A DNA stretch of 64,000 nt, from positions 5,580,001 through 5,644,000 of the forward strand of contig NZ_CP024901.1 in NCBI RefSeq assembly GCF_003343245.1, read 5' to 3'. Origin of the DNA: Photorhabdus laumondii subsp. laumondii (GTDB lineage: Bacteria; Pseudomonadota; Gammaproteobacteria; Enterobacterales; Enterobacteriaceae). Shown piece by piece: positions 8,907 to 18,218 of the stretch. The notes beneath the pieces were generated by a model. The model was given only the letters and a program-made list of their open reading frames with translations. It did no database searches and had not been told where the DNA came from. The number at the start of each line of letters is the position of its first letter. The first letter of the stretch is position 1. The translations under genes and the position numbers were made by a program.

Positions 8907-10156
8907 AACGGCTCTTAAAAGTTTCTGTAATGACAGGACTTCAAACTCTATTGCGTATGGCGATGGGGTTTGTTATTGCAAAAGTTGTAGCTATTTATAC
9001 TGGACCTACAGGAATGGCGATGTTGGGTCAAGTACAAAGTATGGTCGGCAGCCTAAATGGTGTGATTAACGCTCCGGTGAATAGTGGTATTGTACGCTTT
9101 ACTGCGGAGTACCACACAAAAGGATTTAAAGCCTGCTCTCCATGGTGGAAAGCCTCACTTTACTGGGTTATTGTTATTACCGCTTTTACGATACCCATAG
9201 GATTGATATTCTCATCATATATTGCAAGCTGGCTTTTACATGACTCTTCACTGGCTTGGGTAGTTATTGTAACTGTATTTGTGCTACCTTTTTCGGCATT
9301 AGGCACGTTATGCAATTCAGTTATTAATGGTCAGCAACACTATCGCCGTTTTGTCGGTTTAGGGATGCTATCAACTCTGATTTCTTCTGCTGTTATGATT
9401 GGTTTAATTATTGCTGCAAATATTCAAGGTGCATTACTTGCAGCTACAATACAGTCAGCGCTAATAGGTATAGTAATGCTACTAGCAAATTTACGTCAAC
9501 CTTGGATGAAACTTCGCTATTGGTGGGGAAAACAAGATACTCAGGCACGTAAAGATATAGCTAGTTACATGCTGATGGCTTTAACAAGTGCTTTGACCAT
9601 TCCTATTTCCTTGATATTAGTAAGGAATATTCTAATATCCCATGTTGGTTGGAATGTCACCGGTTACTGGCAAGCTGTATGGAAAATTTCTGAAGTATAT
9701 TTATCGGTGATTACATTATCTCTAAGCACATATTACCTACCCAAATTATCATCATTAAATACATATGTCGAAATTAGGAAAGAAATAAACCATACCGCTA
9801 AATTTATCATGCCCATTGTTATGATATTGGCATTTGGAGTCTACTTTTTTCGAGATACTGCTATAAGAATTTTATTTACTCCAGAGTTCATTGAAGCCAG
9901 AAATTTATTTGCTGTTCAATTATGTGGTGATGTTATCAAAATTTTATCTTGGTTATATGCTTACCCTATGTTATCCCGTGGTTCAACCAAGTGGTTTATT
10001 TCAACAGAAATCATCTTTTCAGTATCACTTGTATTATTAAGCTATTTATTCATACAACAGTTTGGAGTTAAAGGCGCTAATATTGCCTATTTAGTAAGTT
10101 ACTTAGCATATTTCATATTTATTTATGTAAATCTAAAAAGAATCGCGAGGTTCTGA
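8903..10156 (+). CDS. wzx: O-antigen flippase (Wzx, WzxE-like)
   Basis: 417 residues with about 12 hydrophobic helices. The protein resembles E. coli WzxE along its length: an opening amphipathic stretch with [18 protein letters not shown], a central [19 protein letters not shown], and [14 protein letters not shown] near residue 345. Wzx proteins flip undecaprenyl-PP-linked repeat units across the inner membrane before Wzy polymerises them. It starts inside the stop codon of the aminotransferase gene, so it belongs to the same operon. An IS630 element has inserted after it. About 250 bp of AT-rich DNA (10157-10409) between the two holds no recognisable gene. Confidence 0.88.
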   Translation: MKRLLKVSVMTGLQTLLRMAMGFVIAKVVAIYTGPTGMAMLGQVQSMVGSLNGVINAPVNSGIVRFTAEYHTKGFKACSPWWKASLYWVIVITAFTIPIGLIFSSYIASWLLHDSSLAWVVIVTVFVLPFSALGTLCNSVINGQQHYRRFVGLGMLSTLISSAVMIGLIIAANIQGALLAATIQSALIGIVMLLANLRQPWMKLRYWWGKQDTQARKDIASYMLMALTSALTIPISLILVRNILISHVGWNVTGYWQAVWKISEVYLSVITLSLSTYYLPKLSSLNTYVEIRKEINHTAKFIMPIVMILAFGVYFFRDTAIRILFTPEFIEARNLFAVQLCGDVIKILSWLYAYPMLSRGSTKWFISTEIIFSVSLVLLSYLFIQQFGVKGANIAYLVSYLAYFIFIYVNLKRIARF

Positions 10157-10409
10157 TTATAGTAGCCCACATAAAATTATTTACTAAGAAGTTCATATTA
10201 AAATTCATTTATATATTTTTATCCATATAGACAACCACTATAATTACTATAAATAGCTATCACCTTTAGTGTAAAATAAACTATCTTTTATAGATAAAAT
10301 TACCATAAAAACGATAGATTACTTATTTTTCATAAAGTATAAAGAAAATCAAGAAGCCATATTTAATGCTTATTTTCACCTATAAATAGATGATGAGATC
10401 ATAAAGGTA

Positions 10410-11510
10410 TATACCCGTAATCATTGAAGATGCTTGATTTTATCCGAAATGGAGATCATTATCCTCGCTATGAAAATATTTATTACATCAGAACAAAAAA
10501 TCAAACTTGAACGCCTTCACGACACCACTCGCGATGGTCAGGTACGAGACAGAATAAAAGCTATCCTTCTGGCTTCTGAAGGGTGGAGTTCTATGATGAT
10601 AGCCCAGGCATTGCGACTCCATCAGACCACTGTTGACCGCCATATCAGTGATTACCTTAATCACGGTAAACTTAAATCGGGTAATGGGGGCTCTGACAGT
10701 TTGCTTTCCCGAGAACAAACTGATTTTTTAATCAACCACTTATCTCAACATCTTTTCCATCACACCCATGAAATCGTGGCCTATGTTGCTCAGCTCTGGA
10801 AGATTACCTTTAGCATTCCCGGCATGAATAAATGGCTACACCGTCAGGGGTTTTCTTATAAAAAACCTTGTGGTGTCCCTCATAAATTCGATGTAGAAAA
10901 ACAGCAACAATTTATTGAATACTATGAAAATCTTAAAGTTGCCGCGAAAGATGAACCCATCCTTTTCCTTGACGCTGTTCACCCGACTCAAGGCACCAAA
11001 CTCGGTTATGGCTGGATGCGGAAAGGCGAGAAAAAAACAGTCAAAACAACAGGAAGCCGGACTCGCCTGAATATATTGGGCGCGCTCAACCTGAATGCCA
11101 TTGGTCGTACCGTGTTCCAGGAATATCAGACCATCAATGACTACAACATTTGCTGTTTTTTCAATGAAATAAGAAAGTCTTATCCTGACTACCATCAAAA
11201 AATTCACCTTATTGTGGATGGAGCGGGTTACAACAAAGCTCATCTTGTTAAGGAGTGGGCTTATGTTAGCAATATTGAGTTACATTACCTTCCTCCCTAT
11301 AGCCCAAATTTAAACCCAATAGAGCGATTATGGAAGGTCATGAATGAACAGGTTCGAAATAACCGTTATTTCGCGGATAAACATGAATTTCGAGACAAAG
11401 TCTTCAAATTTTTCACCACAACGCTACCGGATATAGCGGACTCGCTGATGTCTAGAATTAACGACCATTTTCAGGTGCTAAAAACTGCATCTTGAAGTTT
11501 CTTGGGTATA
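10410..11510 (+). mobile_element. IS630-family insertion sequence, apparently complete
   Basis: The ends are imperfect inverted repeats: tatacccgtaatcattgaagatgc at the left and the reverse complement of tatacccaagaaacttcaag... at the right (matching at about 17 of 24 positions). TA dinucleotides flank both ends, as expected for IS630, which targets TA. One intact transposase gene lies between them in the direction of the O-antigen operon. It separates wzx from the downstream glycosyltransferase genes. Confidence 0.85.
10470..11495 (+). CDS. IS630-family transposase
   Basis: 341 residues from the ATG at 10470 (MKIFITSEQ); an upstream in-frame ATG at 10449 is possible but lies in the terminal-repeat side. 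An N-terminal helix-turn-helix region (WSSMMIAQALRLHQTTVDRH) is followed by a DDE catalytic domain: the first Asp in LFLDAVHPTQ, the second in LIVDGAGYNKA, and the Glu in LPPYSPNLNPIERLWK. The frame is intact, so the element may be active. It shares no function with the surrounding polysaccharide genes; insertion could be polar on them or provide outward transcription. Confidence 0.93.
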   Translation: MKIFITSEQKIKLERLHDTTRDGQVRDRIKAILLASEGWSSMMIAQALRLHQTTVDRHISDYLNHGKLKSGNGGSDSLLSREQTDFLINHLSQHLFHHTHEIVAYVAQLWKITFSIPGMNKWLHRQGFSYKKPCGVPHKFDVEKQQQFIEYYENLKVAAKDEPILFLDAVHPTQGTKLGYGWMRKGEKKTVKTTGSRTRLNILGALNLNAIGRTVFQEYQTINDYNICCFFNEIRKSYPDYHQKIHLIVDGAGYNKAHLVKEWAYVSNIELHYLPPYSPNLNPIERLWKVMNEQVRNNRYFADKHEFRDKVFKFFTTTLPDIADSLMSRINDHFQVLKTAS

Positions 11511-11636
11511 AGCTATCTAGACTAAGTAGGGGAAATTATCACAATAATAACATATAATTTCATTAAATTAGCTCACATTAGAATGTTAGGTATAATGTAA
11601 CTTATACTATATAGTCGGGTATATCAGGATTCACAA

Positions 11637-12917
11637 ATGAAGCATTGTCTATTTTATATGCCGTCAGATATTTATGGCGGGACCGAGTTACTATTTACTA
11701 GATTAGCTAATAAACTAACTAATAACTACATTGTCACGTTGTTAGTCAAAAATAGTGATTTGGTAAAATTATTTACATTAGATGACCGTATTAATATAAC
11801 TTTAATATCGGATATTAATGACTTTAAATTTGACCACGTTGTTATTAGCGCACAAGATATGCGCGGATTTTATGAATATAATGTACGTTTTGATAATATA
11901 CTTATTTGGCAATTGCAACCAGATGAATTATGTGCTCCAATATTAAAATATATAAACAGGTTAAGAATATTAAATATTAACATAGGGAGTTTATCTACTT
12001 TTTTAATAAACATCTTATACTATAAAAGAAAAAAAAATCTAATCCAGTTTGCTAATAAACTAATAGAGAATTTTAGTTTGGTATTCATGGATAAACCTAA
12101 TTATGATACAACATGTCAATGGCTAAATTTAAATTTATGTGATATCTATTATTTACCAATAACTTCAGAAACTAGACGAAAACGAATCACTGAACCTAAA
12201 GTAATAAATACTAAATTAGTTATTTCTATTATCTCAAGAATTTCTTTTGATTTTAAATATTATCCTATTTACTGTTTTATCGAAAACTTATTTAAAACAA
12301 ATTACGAGATTGAATTAAATATTGTTGGGGATGGAGCAGCATTAAATAAATTAAAAAATAAAGTAAAGAAACTTAAAAATGAAAAATCTAATATAGACAT
12401 TATTTATCATGGCTTTATGAAAAATGAGGCTGTATTTAATGAGATTTACCCCAAAACAGATCTAGTTGTAGGAATGGGAACCTCAATATTAGACTCTTCA
12501 TCTATAGGAATACCATCACTAATAATGAATCTCCACTCCTCCTACATAAAGGCAAGTAAAATAAAATATAATTGGAGTTATGAACAAGAAGGATTTTCTG
12601 TTGGTGAATATATAACAAGTTCAAACTCGAAAAATAATGGATATGATTTAAATGAGATAATAGAAAAACTGTATAAAAATAACACTATCATAGCCAACAA
12701 AACATATAACTACTACATTCATCATCATTCGAGTAACGCTACATTATCCCGCTTTTTACTTGCCCTAGAAAATAATAAAAAAATAGATGATAATTTATTT
12801 AAAAATCATATGAAAAATATTATTTCATCTAATTATTCATCAGAAAAATTTATTGACGTTTTCTTTTCTACGATTAGGTTTTTTAAAAAGCATTATGAAT
12901 TCTATCTACGTAAGTGA
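11637..12917 (+). CDS. Putative glycosyltransferase, GT-B fold (GT4-like)
   Basis: 426 residues, very AT-rich. The N-terminal domain opens with LFYMPSDIYGGTELLFTRLANKL, where the GGTE loop and following helix are typical of GT4 acceptors. The C-terminal donor domain has ISIISRISFDFKYYP, ELNIVGDGA and YHGFMKN, followed by MGTSILDSSSIGIPSLI, which stands where GT4 proteins have the E-x7-E block but lacks the first Glu. It probably adds one O-unit sugar on the cytoplasmic side; donor unknown. It is the first gene after the IS630 copy and overlaps the polymerase gene. Confidence 0.7.
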   Translation: MKHCLFYMPSDIYGGTELLFTRLANKLTNNYIVTLLVKNSDLVKLFTLDDRINITLISDINDFKFDHVVISAQDMRGFYEYNVRFDNILIWQLQPDELCAPILKYINRLRILNINIGSLSTFLINILYYKRKKNLIQFANKLIENFSLVFMDKPNYDTTCQWLNLNLCDIYYLPITSETRRKRITEPKVINTKLVISIISRISFDFKYYPIYCFIENLFKTNYEIELNIVGDGAALNKLKNKVKKLKNEKSNIDIIYHGFMKNEAVFNEIYPKTDLVVGMGTSILDSSSIGIPSLIMNLHSSYIKASKIKYNWSYEQEGFSVGEYITSSNSKNNGYDLNEIIEKLYKNNTIIANKTYNYYIHHHSSNATLSRFLLALENNKKIDDNLFKNHMKNIISSNYSSEKFIDVFFSTIRFFKKHYEFYLRK

Positions 12918-13923
12918 TTATATTTTAATTAAGCAAGAGACTATACCAAAAGACTTTTTTATCTTATTTATTTTTGTTTATACATTCCTGTTATTAGTAA
13001 TAAACACATACAACCGAATAGCAGCGTCATTTCTTTTCTTCTGTTTTCTTATATTTTTATCTATATATTTTCCATTAAATGGCCCAGACAAAGGATCGTA
13101 TCAAGAAATTTTTGGACATCTGAAATCTTTTTCTGATGTTTTTCAATATTTTAATACTGTCGACTCCCCTGTTTATTATTTCTTTAATATTCTCACACAA
13201 AAAATAGGGATAAATACTTATCTTTTTTTTGCCATTCAAAATATTTTAATAACAATATCTTTAGCATATATAGCAATAAAATTAAGAAACGGAATCTATA
13301 TATCTTTATCTTTATTTTTCACTCACTTATTGGTTCCATTTTCAACAAGAATTCATTTACTCACTTTACTATGTATTTTTATTTTCATTTCTTATAAAAA
13401 CATCACACGCTATTTCGCATCAATTCTTTTATTTGGTATTCATCCTATGGGTTCTATTTTACCCTTACTAGTTTTTAACTCCGAAGATATTAGATTTAAA
13501 ATCAAGCTAAAAAATATCATTATCTTTTTTGTCATTTTTTCTACGGCGTTATGGGGATATGATTTTCTTTACTTTAAATTTGAACAATATGTATACAACA
13601 GTTCAGTGTATACAAATGAATCTTCAGGATTAGGTATTTCGTTTGTCATTAATATATATTTAGCAGTCGTTTGCTATCTCACGCTCGGTAATTACTTAAA
13701 AGGTATCGACAAAATAGTTATATTATTACCTCCATTTCTTTCTCTTTTAACTGTTTTTAGCCCAATGTTTAATCGGTTTTTATTTCCGTCTGATTTAATG
13801 ATTGTACTCTTGTTTCTTAAATATCAGAAAGAACCCAAACTATTATTTCTAATAATTTGGATATTATTATCATCACTTAGATTTTATAAGAATTTTTTAG
13901 GTAATGGAGATTATATTTTATGA
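12895..13923 (+). CDS. O-antigen polymerase candidate (Wzy, EpsG-like)
   Basis: From the ATG at 12895 it has 342 residues (an earlier in-frame TTG at 12853 would add 14). About ten hydrophobic helices are present. The periplasmic-loop region FPLNGPDKGSYQEIFGHLK, followed by SPVYYFFNILTQKIG and LFFAIQNILITISLAYI, resembles the EpsG branch of polysaccharide polymerases. It is the only many-helix protein in the operon besides Wzx, which supports the Wzy role: joining O units by block transfer in the periplasm. It overlaps both neighbours (23 bp upstream, ATGA downstream). Wzy sequences are very divergent, so this remains a position-and-topology call. Confidence 0.72.
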   Translation: MNSIYVSDYILIKQETIPKDFFILFIFVYTFLLLVINTYNRIAASFLFFCFLIFLSIYFPLNGPDKGSYQEIFGHLKSFSDVFQYFNTVDSPVYYFFNILTQKIGINTYLFFAIQNILITISLAYIAIKLRNGIYISLSLFFTHLLVPFSTRIHLLTLLCIFIFISYKNITRYFASILLFGIHPMGSILPLLVFNSEDIRFKIKLKNIIIFFVIFSTALWGYDFLYFKFEQYVYNSSVYTNESSGLGISFVINIYLAVVCYLTLGNYLKGIDKIVILLPPFLSLLTVFSPMFNRFLFPSDLMIVLLFLKYQKEPKLLFLIIWILLSSLRFYKNFLGNGDYIL

Positions 13924-14921
13924 AATTTGTTTTTGAAAAACCCAATAATCAAAGTAATACCGGAATATTTTTTTTAAAACGCTCACTTTATCATTACTCC
14001 GATAATGTACAGTATAAAAAGTTTTCTTTCATTCATTTTTTCCGTCGAAAAATTTCAAAAAAAAATGATACAAAATATATCTTTTTTCCTTTAGATTATA
14101 AATCTTTTTTTTCTAAACGTATTGATCTTATTATTTTCCCTGACGACCCACTTAGGGCGATAAAAAGCATATCAAAGGTTAGATGGAGAAACAAAAATTA
14201 TCTAAAATATTTATATCAAATTTTTAGATATTATTATATATTTTGTTTGATTTATTCTTTAAAAAACAATTTAATTTTAATAGTTTCAGATGATGATGTA
14301 AAAAGTCTTAAAAAGCGCTTTCCAAAACATAACATACAATACTTTCATCACCCTATACAAAATCAATTAATGAAAGTCGAGCCATGTATTTTTTCACACG
14401 TCATAAAGAAAGTCGCTTTTCTAAATTTACAAGATCACTATTGTAATGATCCGAAACATTTCTTTAAAGGCTTTAATAATGTGATTCTAACAAAAGAACT
14501 CAATGATATTCAGTTTTATTTTCATGGTTCTGGTCGGAAGCCTTGGATTAATACTGCATTAAATTTTTTAAATTCATCCAACTGTTTTAATGTTGATTAT
14601 ATTGAAGATTTTATAACCTTTAATAAAAATATTGATATTGTAATTATGCCATTATCTGCCGGTGCTGGAGTGAAAAATATTTTATTGAATTCTATTTACT
14701 TAAATAAGGTTGTTTTTGGTAGTGAAGAGGCTTTTTCTGGTATACCATCTAAATTAGCTAATAATTTTATAATTTCAAGTGCTAATGAATTAATGAATAA
14801 GCTACAATATCTTAATGATATTAAGAAAGACTATTTAGAATTGAGAAATTATGTACTTGAGCATCATGATATCTCAATGTTTAAATCTGATTTAAACCGT
14901 TTTTTTAATGAGTGTAATTGA
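13920..14921 (+). CDS. Putative glycosyltransferase (GT4-like)
   Basis: 333 residues. The N-terminal half is poorly conserved and basic. The C-terminal half has the GT-B donor-domain pattern: FYFHGSGRKPW, VDYIEDFITFNKNIDIVIMPL, and AGAGVKNILLNSIYLNKVVFG, equivalent to the G-x-G-x-K-N-x-L-E segment of GT4 enzymes with Asn in place of the second Glu. A glycine-serine rich FSGIPSK segment follows. It starts inside the stop of the Wzy gene and overlaps the first codons of the GT11 relic. It may add one O-unit sugar; donor unknown. Confidence 0.68.
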   Translation: MKFVFEKPNNQSNTGIFFLKRSLYHYSDNVQYKKFSFIHFFRRKISKKNDTKYIFFPLDYKSFFSKRIDLIIFPDDPLRAIKSISKVRWRNKNYLKYLYQIFRYYYIFCLIYSLKNNLILIVSDDDVKSLKKRFPKHNIQYFHHPIQNQLMKVEPCIFSHVIKKVAFLNLQDHYCNDPKHFFKGFNNVILTKELNDIQFYFHGSGRKPWINTALNFLNSSNCFNVDYIEDFITFNKNIDIVIMPLSAGAGVKNILLNSIYLNKVVFGSEEAFSGIPSKLANNFIISSANELMNKLQYLNDIKKDYLELRNYVLEHHDISMFKSDLNRFFNECN

Positions 14922-15470
14922 CGGTGGTTTGGGAAATCAACTCTTTCAATTAGCTTGAACTATTTATTTAAAAATAAAATATAACATTGATACAAAAATA
15001 GAATTATCTTTTTTAAAGATAAAAAAACAGCATAATAATGTAGATTACAGAAAAATATTCAGGGAAGAAAATTTGCCAACTTCTAAATATGAGAAAAACT
15101 TGCTTCTATTATTTGACAGATATCAAGGAAAGGTATTCAAAACTTTGATTCGCTCATTTAACATAATAAGTTTCCGAGACTATTTACTATATAATTATAA
15201 CGCTGATATGGATTTTAACTTTAACATAGTTGAATCACTTAAAAAATGTAAATATTAGATTGGCTATTTTCAAAATGGGGTACTTCATAAAATAAATAGC
15301 TTTGATTTTTATCTTAAAAAGATTGGAGTTCATATATATTATCCAGAAGTATCTTTGGCTGGAGGGTTGCATTCTTGAGTGATAATTTTTGTAATAAAAA
15401 AATTGTATTGCCCAGGCATAATGCCCAGTTTATGTCAAAAAAAGTAACGATAAAATTAGGTGGTTTTACC
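14908..15470 (+). pseudogene. Decayed GT11 alpha-1,2-fucosyltransferase-like gene
   Basis: From the ATG at 14908 the frame reads SVIDGGLGNQLFQLA, the hallmark N-terminus of family 11 fucosyltransferases, and then stops at 14956. The same frame continues open past that stop, stops again at 15256, resumes with IGYFQNG (the GYFQ/GYWQ motif of GT11) and stops at 15376. The HxRRGDY donor motif and much of the middle are missing. The last piece, KKIVLPRHN near 15400, may be a frame-shifted remnant of the C-terminus. Three in-frame stops and a deletion make it inactive. Loss of a fucose branch is inferred. Confidence 0.8.
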
Positions 15471-15473
15471 AGT

Positions 15474-16223
15474 ATGTCTAGATTTTTTACTATATTAATG
15501 TGTGTGAATCGTGATGATGGTTTCCTAGATGAAGCAATTAATAGTATTCTGAATCAGACATATCACAACTTTGAATTTATTATCGTAGCTAATAATTGTA
15601 CTGATAAACTTTGGAATAGTTTGCAAGACTATAATGATGATAGAATTAAATGTTATAGAACAAATATAGGACAGCTTTCTTTTAATTTAAATTATGGTTT
15701 AAATATATCTACTGGTGAATATATAGTTAGAATGGACGCTGACGATATATCATTATCTGATAGGTTAGAAAATTTAAATTTACAAATAGATAAAAATAAT
15801 AAACCGGATGTTATAGGAACTTCAGTTTTATTTATTGATGAAAACTCTACCGTTTTAAATAAATACACACCACCAATGAAAAAATTTATCCAAACAATTC
15901 CATTTAAAAATATTTTTGTTCACCCTACAGTAGCAATTAAAAGAGCTACTTTAATTAAAGAAAAAGGATACTTAGGAGGATTTCAATCTGAAGATTATGA
16001 TCTCTGGATAAGACTATTACGGAATAAGAAATATCACCTATGCAATGTGGATATTGTCACATTGAAATATAGAATATCTGTTAATCAATCAAGAGGCTCT
16101 AGATTACCATATGCAGAAAGTGCTTCATATTGTTTACGGGAGTTTCTTTTAAGACCAAGGCTTATCTGGTTACTGGGGTTCATGATTAGCTCATTGAAAG
16201 TTTTTATTCTACCAAAAAAGTGA
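15474..16223 (+). CDS. Glycosyltransferase family 2
   Basis: 249 residues from the ATG at 15474, preceded by an aggtgg ribosome site. A longer frame from 15375 would add 33 residues that look like the tail of the GT11 relic. The GT2 domain is clear: FTILMCVNRDDGFLDEAINSIL at the N-terminus, IVRMDADD (DXD near residue 88-90, metal and nucleotide-sugar binding) and SEDYDLWIRL (the ED acceptor-side motif). Single domain with a short hydrophobic C-terminal stretch. It sits 9 bp before the next GT gene and likely adds an O-unit residue. Confidence 0.85.
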   Translation: MSRFFTILMCVNRDDGFLDEAINSILNQTYHNFEFIIVANNCTDKLWNSLQDYNDDRIKCYRTNIGQLSFNLNYGLNISTGEYIVRMDADDISLSDRLENLNLQIDKNNKPDVIGTSVLFIDENSTVLNKYTPPMKKFIQTIPFKNIFVHPTVAIKRATLIKEKGYLGGFQSEDYDLWIRLLRNKKYHLCNVDIVTLKYRISVNQSRGSRLPYAESASYCLREFLLRPRLIWLLGFMISSLKVFILPKK

Positions 16224-16232
16224 TTTATCTTA

Positions 16233-17342
16233 ATGAATGTTATACATACTGTTGTAAATACATTTACTGCAAAAAGATTTATTGAGCCATTAATTTTATC
16301 TGAAATTGAATATGGATTAAAAAGCTCACTTTTAGTTGATCCGTTAAATGGCTCTTCCAAATTCTTGGATGCTTTGCGCTGTAAATATATTAAATCTAAA
16401 TTTTGTTTTTCCTTAAATCCATTCCTATTGATTGTTAATTTAATTAGATTGATTTGTTTTTTTAAGAAAAACCATACGGATATTATCATATGCCATATGA
16501 CTAAAGGTGCATTTCTACCATTATTAGCATCTTTTATATTTGGAATTAAAAGACGTGTTTATTATAATCATGGTGTCCCTTACATAGGATATTCTGGTTT
16601 ATTAAAATATGCATTAAAATCCATTGAAAAAATAAACTGTTTTTTTGCCACGGATATCTTGACAGTAAATAAAGAACTGGTTCCCTATTTAAGCTGCCTA
16701 ACATATAAAAATGTATCGGTGATTGGTTCAGGTTCTATTTCTGGACTACCTAATGAATTTTATGACAATAAATTATCCTTGTCATATATAGATGACCTTA
16801 AAGAGAAACATGGCATAGACAAAAATATGAAGGTTTTTATTTATGTTGGTCGCCCTCATAAACGAAAAGGATTTAATCTTCTATTAAAAAGCTTTGAAAA
16901 AACTTTTTCACACACAAATACAAAGCCCCTTCTCTTAATCGTTGGCTGTACATCTAAAGATGTAAAAACAGTTTTAGGCTATATTCCTGATAGTTTTAAA
17001 ATTTATGATTCGGTGCTAGATATACACGAATTATATAAATGCTCTGACTTTGCTGTTTTACCTAGCTATCATGAAGGTTTAGGATATGCTTTATTAGAAG
17101 GTGCCGCAGCTTCCTGCATATTGCTAGGTAGCGATATTATTGGATTAAATGTATTATGTAGAAAGGAAAATTCAATAAAATTCACATTACAGATTGATGG
17201 TTTATCTACAGCATTACTCAAGGCTTTTCTAATGGATGAAAAAGAAAAAATGAAGATGGCATCTAGTTCTTTTACCATAGCAAATGAATTCCGTCAAAAA
17301 AGCGTAACTCAAAACTATATATCCTATCTATATTCAAAATAA
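16233..17342 (+). CDS. Glycosyltransferase family 4
   Basis: 369 residues, GT-B fold. The donor domain has FIYVGRPHKRKGFNLLLKSF, LLIVGC and PSYHEGLGYALLEGAAAS, which contains the E-x7-E motif that holds the nucleotide-sugar ribose and phosphate. The N-terminal domain has CHMTKGAFLPLLASFIFGIKRRVYYNHG, as in O-antigen GT4 enzymes acting on lipid-linked acceptors. It is the last intact GT before the rearranged gmd/IS30 segment, 7 bp upstream of the gmd scrap. Sugar specificity cannot be read. Confidence 0.85.
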   Translation: MNVIHTVVNTFTAKRFIEPLILSEIEYGLKSSLLVDPLNGSSKFLDALRCKYIKSKFCFSLNPFLLIVNLIRLICFFKKNHTDIIICHMTKGAFLPLLASFIFGIKRRVYYNHGVPYIGYSGLLKYALKSIEKINCFFATDILTVNKELVPYLSCLTYKNVSVIGSGSISGLPNEFYDNKLSLSYIDDLKEKHGIDKNMKVFIYVGRPHKRKGFNLLLKSFEKTFSHTNTKPLLLIVGCTSKDVKTVLGYIPDSFKIYDSVLDIHELYKCSDFAVLPSYHEGLGYALLEGAAASCILLGSDIIGLNVLCRKENSIKFTLQIDGLSTALLKAFLMDEKEKMKMASSSFTIANEFRQKSVTQNYISYLYSK

Positions 17343-17349
17343 GGTTATC

Positions 17350-17421
17350 ATGAAAGCGTTAATTACAGGTATTACTGGTCAGGATGGTTCATACCTGACT
17401 AATTTTTTATTAGAAAAAGAA
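17350..17421 (+). pseudogene. 5' scrap of a GDP-mannose 4,6-dehydratase-like gene (gmd/dmhA)
   Basis: The first 24 codons (MKALITGITGQDGSYLTNFL and the next few) are the exact kind of N-terminus found in Gmd and in the GDP-heptose 4,6-dehydratase DmhA, with the TGxxGQDG nucleotide-binding turn. At about 17421 the sequence changes abruptly into the C-terminal part of an IS30 transposase. The 81-codon open frame that spans the junction is therefore a chance fusion, not a gene. The scrap keeps its original spacing to the upstream GT gene, so it once belonged to the operon. Confidence 0.8.
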
Positions 17422-18035
17422 CAGAGAGAAGGGATGATTTATGGCAACATCTCAGAATTACCAGAAAACCCTATCGCAAACGCTATAGTCGCTATGAAAG
17501 AAGAGGCAAAATTAAAGACCGGGTCAATATTGATGAACGCCCTGAATTCGTTGATAAAAAATAACATATTAGTGACCGGAAAGAGAATACGATAATAAGA
17601 AAAGATAAAAAAATGTATTATTAACACTCATTGACTGCAAAACGCTGTATACAATTATCGTTAAACTTGATAGCAAGTGAGCATCAGAAGTAGTAAAAAT
17701 GGTAGTGAAAGTATTATACCCGTTAAAATCAGGGAGTAAGACCATCGCATTCGATAACGGTTTGGAGTTCGAAGACCATGAAATCATCAGTGAAAAAAAT
17801 TAGAAACACAAATTTACCTTGCTCACCCTTACTCACCTTGGGAAAAAGGGATCAATGAGAATATTAATGTGTTAATTAGACAATACTTTCCAAAGGAAAC
17901 CGATTTTAATAAAGTCTCTGATCAGGAAATAAACTTTGTGGCAAACTGATTAAATTATCGCCCCCAAAAAACTTAAGGAGGGAAAACACCGAATAAATTA
18001 TTTGAGGGAATACGAACATGTTTACCTCCAGATTA
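17422..18035 (+). mobile_element. IS30-family transposase relic, C-terminal half (copy 1)
   Basis: In shifting frames the translation reads DLWQHLRITRKPYRKRYSRY, then DRVNIDERPEFVDK, a DNGLEF block (the second catalytic Asp), AHPYSPW, a GINENIN segment with the third acidic residue, and QEINFVAN. These are the ordered landmarks of the IS30 DDE domain. The 5' half of the transposase is absent and several frameshifts and stops interrupt it. A second, longer relic of the same family lies at 22313-23270 in the same orientation. Confidence 0.85.
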
Positions 18036-18049
18036 ACGATATTGCACTT

Positions 18050-18184
18050 ATTTTATGTGAATCTACTGGTTATTATTATTGGAATCGCGGGATATTCATG
18101 TGTAAATCATCTCGCTTTTAAGAAAAATTATCATATCATTGGCGTGATGAAATTGCTAAAGAGCGAATCCTGCTAAATCGATAA
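18050..18184 (+). pseudogene. Possible scrap of mannose-1-phosphate guanylyltransferase (manC-like)
   Basis: One frame reads STGYYYWNRGIFMCKSSRF, then a stop at 18119, then EKLSYHWRDEIAKERI before another stop at 18182. The YYWNxGIFxxK pattern resembles the conserved ManC/CpsB segment preceding its LEEL helix. Only about 45 codons survive. It lies between the IS30 relic and hddA. With the gmd scrap and the GT11 relic it would complete a set of GDP-mannose/GDP-fucose relics. The assignment rests on a short motif and is tentative. Confidence 0.4.
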
Positions 18185-18218
18185 TAAATACTTTTCAAAA
18201 AATTTAAAAAGGTTTATC

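Noticed and set aside
15375..15473. Upstream extension of the GT2 gene from a TTG at 15375
   Set aside because: The added residues do not look like a GT2 start and coincide with the end of the GT11 relic; the ATG at 15474 has a ribosome site and begins the GT2 domain directly.
17350..17595. An 81-codon open frame starting like a nucleotide-sugar dehydratase
   Set aside because: Only its first 24 codons belong to a dehydratase; the rest is IS30 transposase DNA read in the wrong frame, so it is a junction and not a gene.
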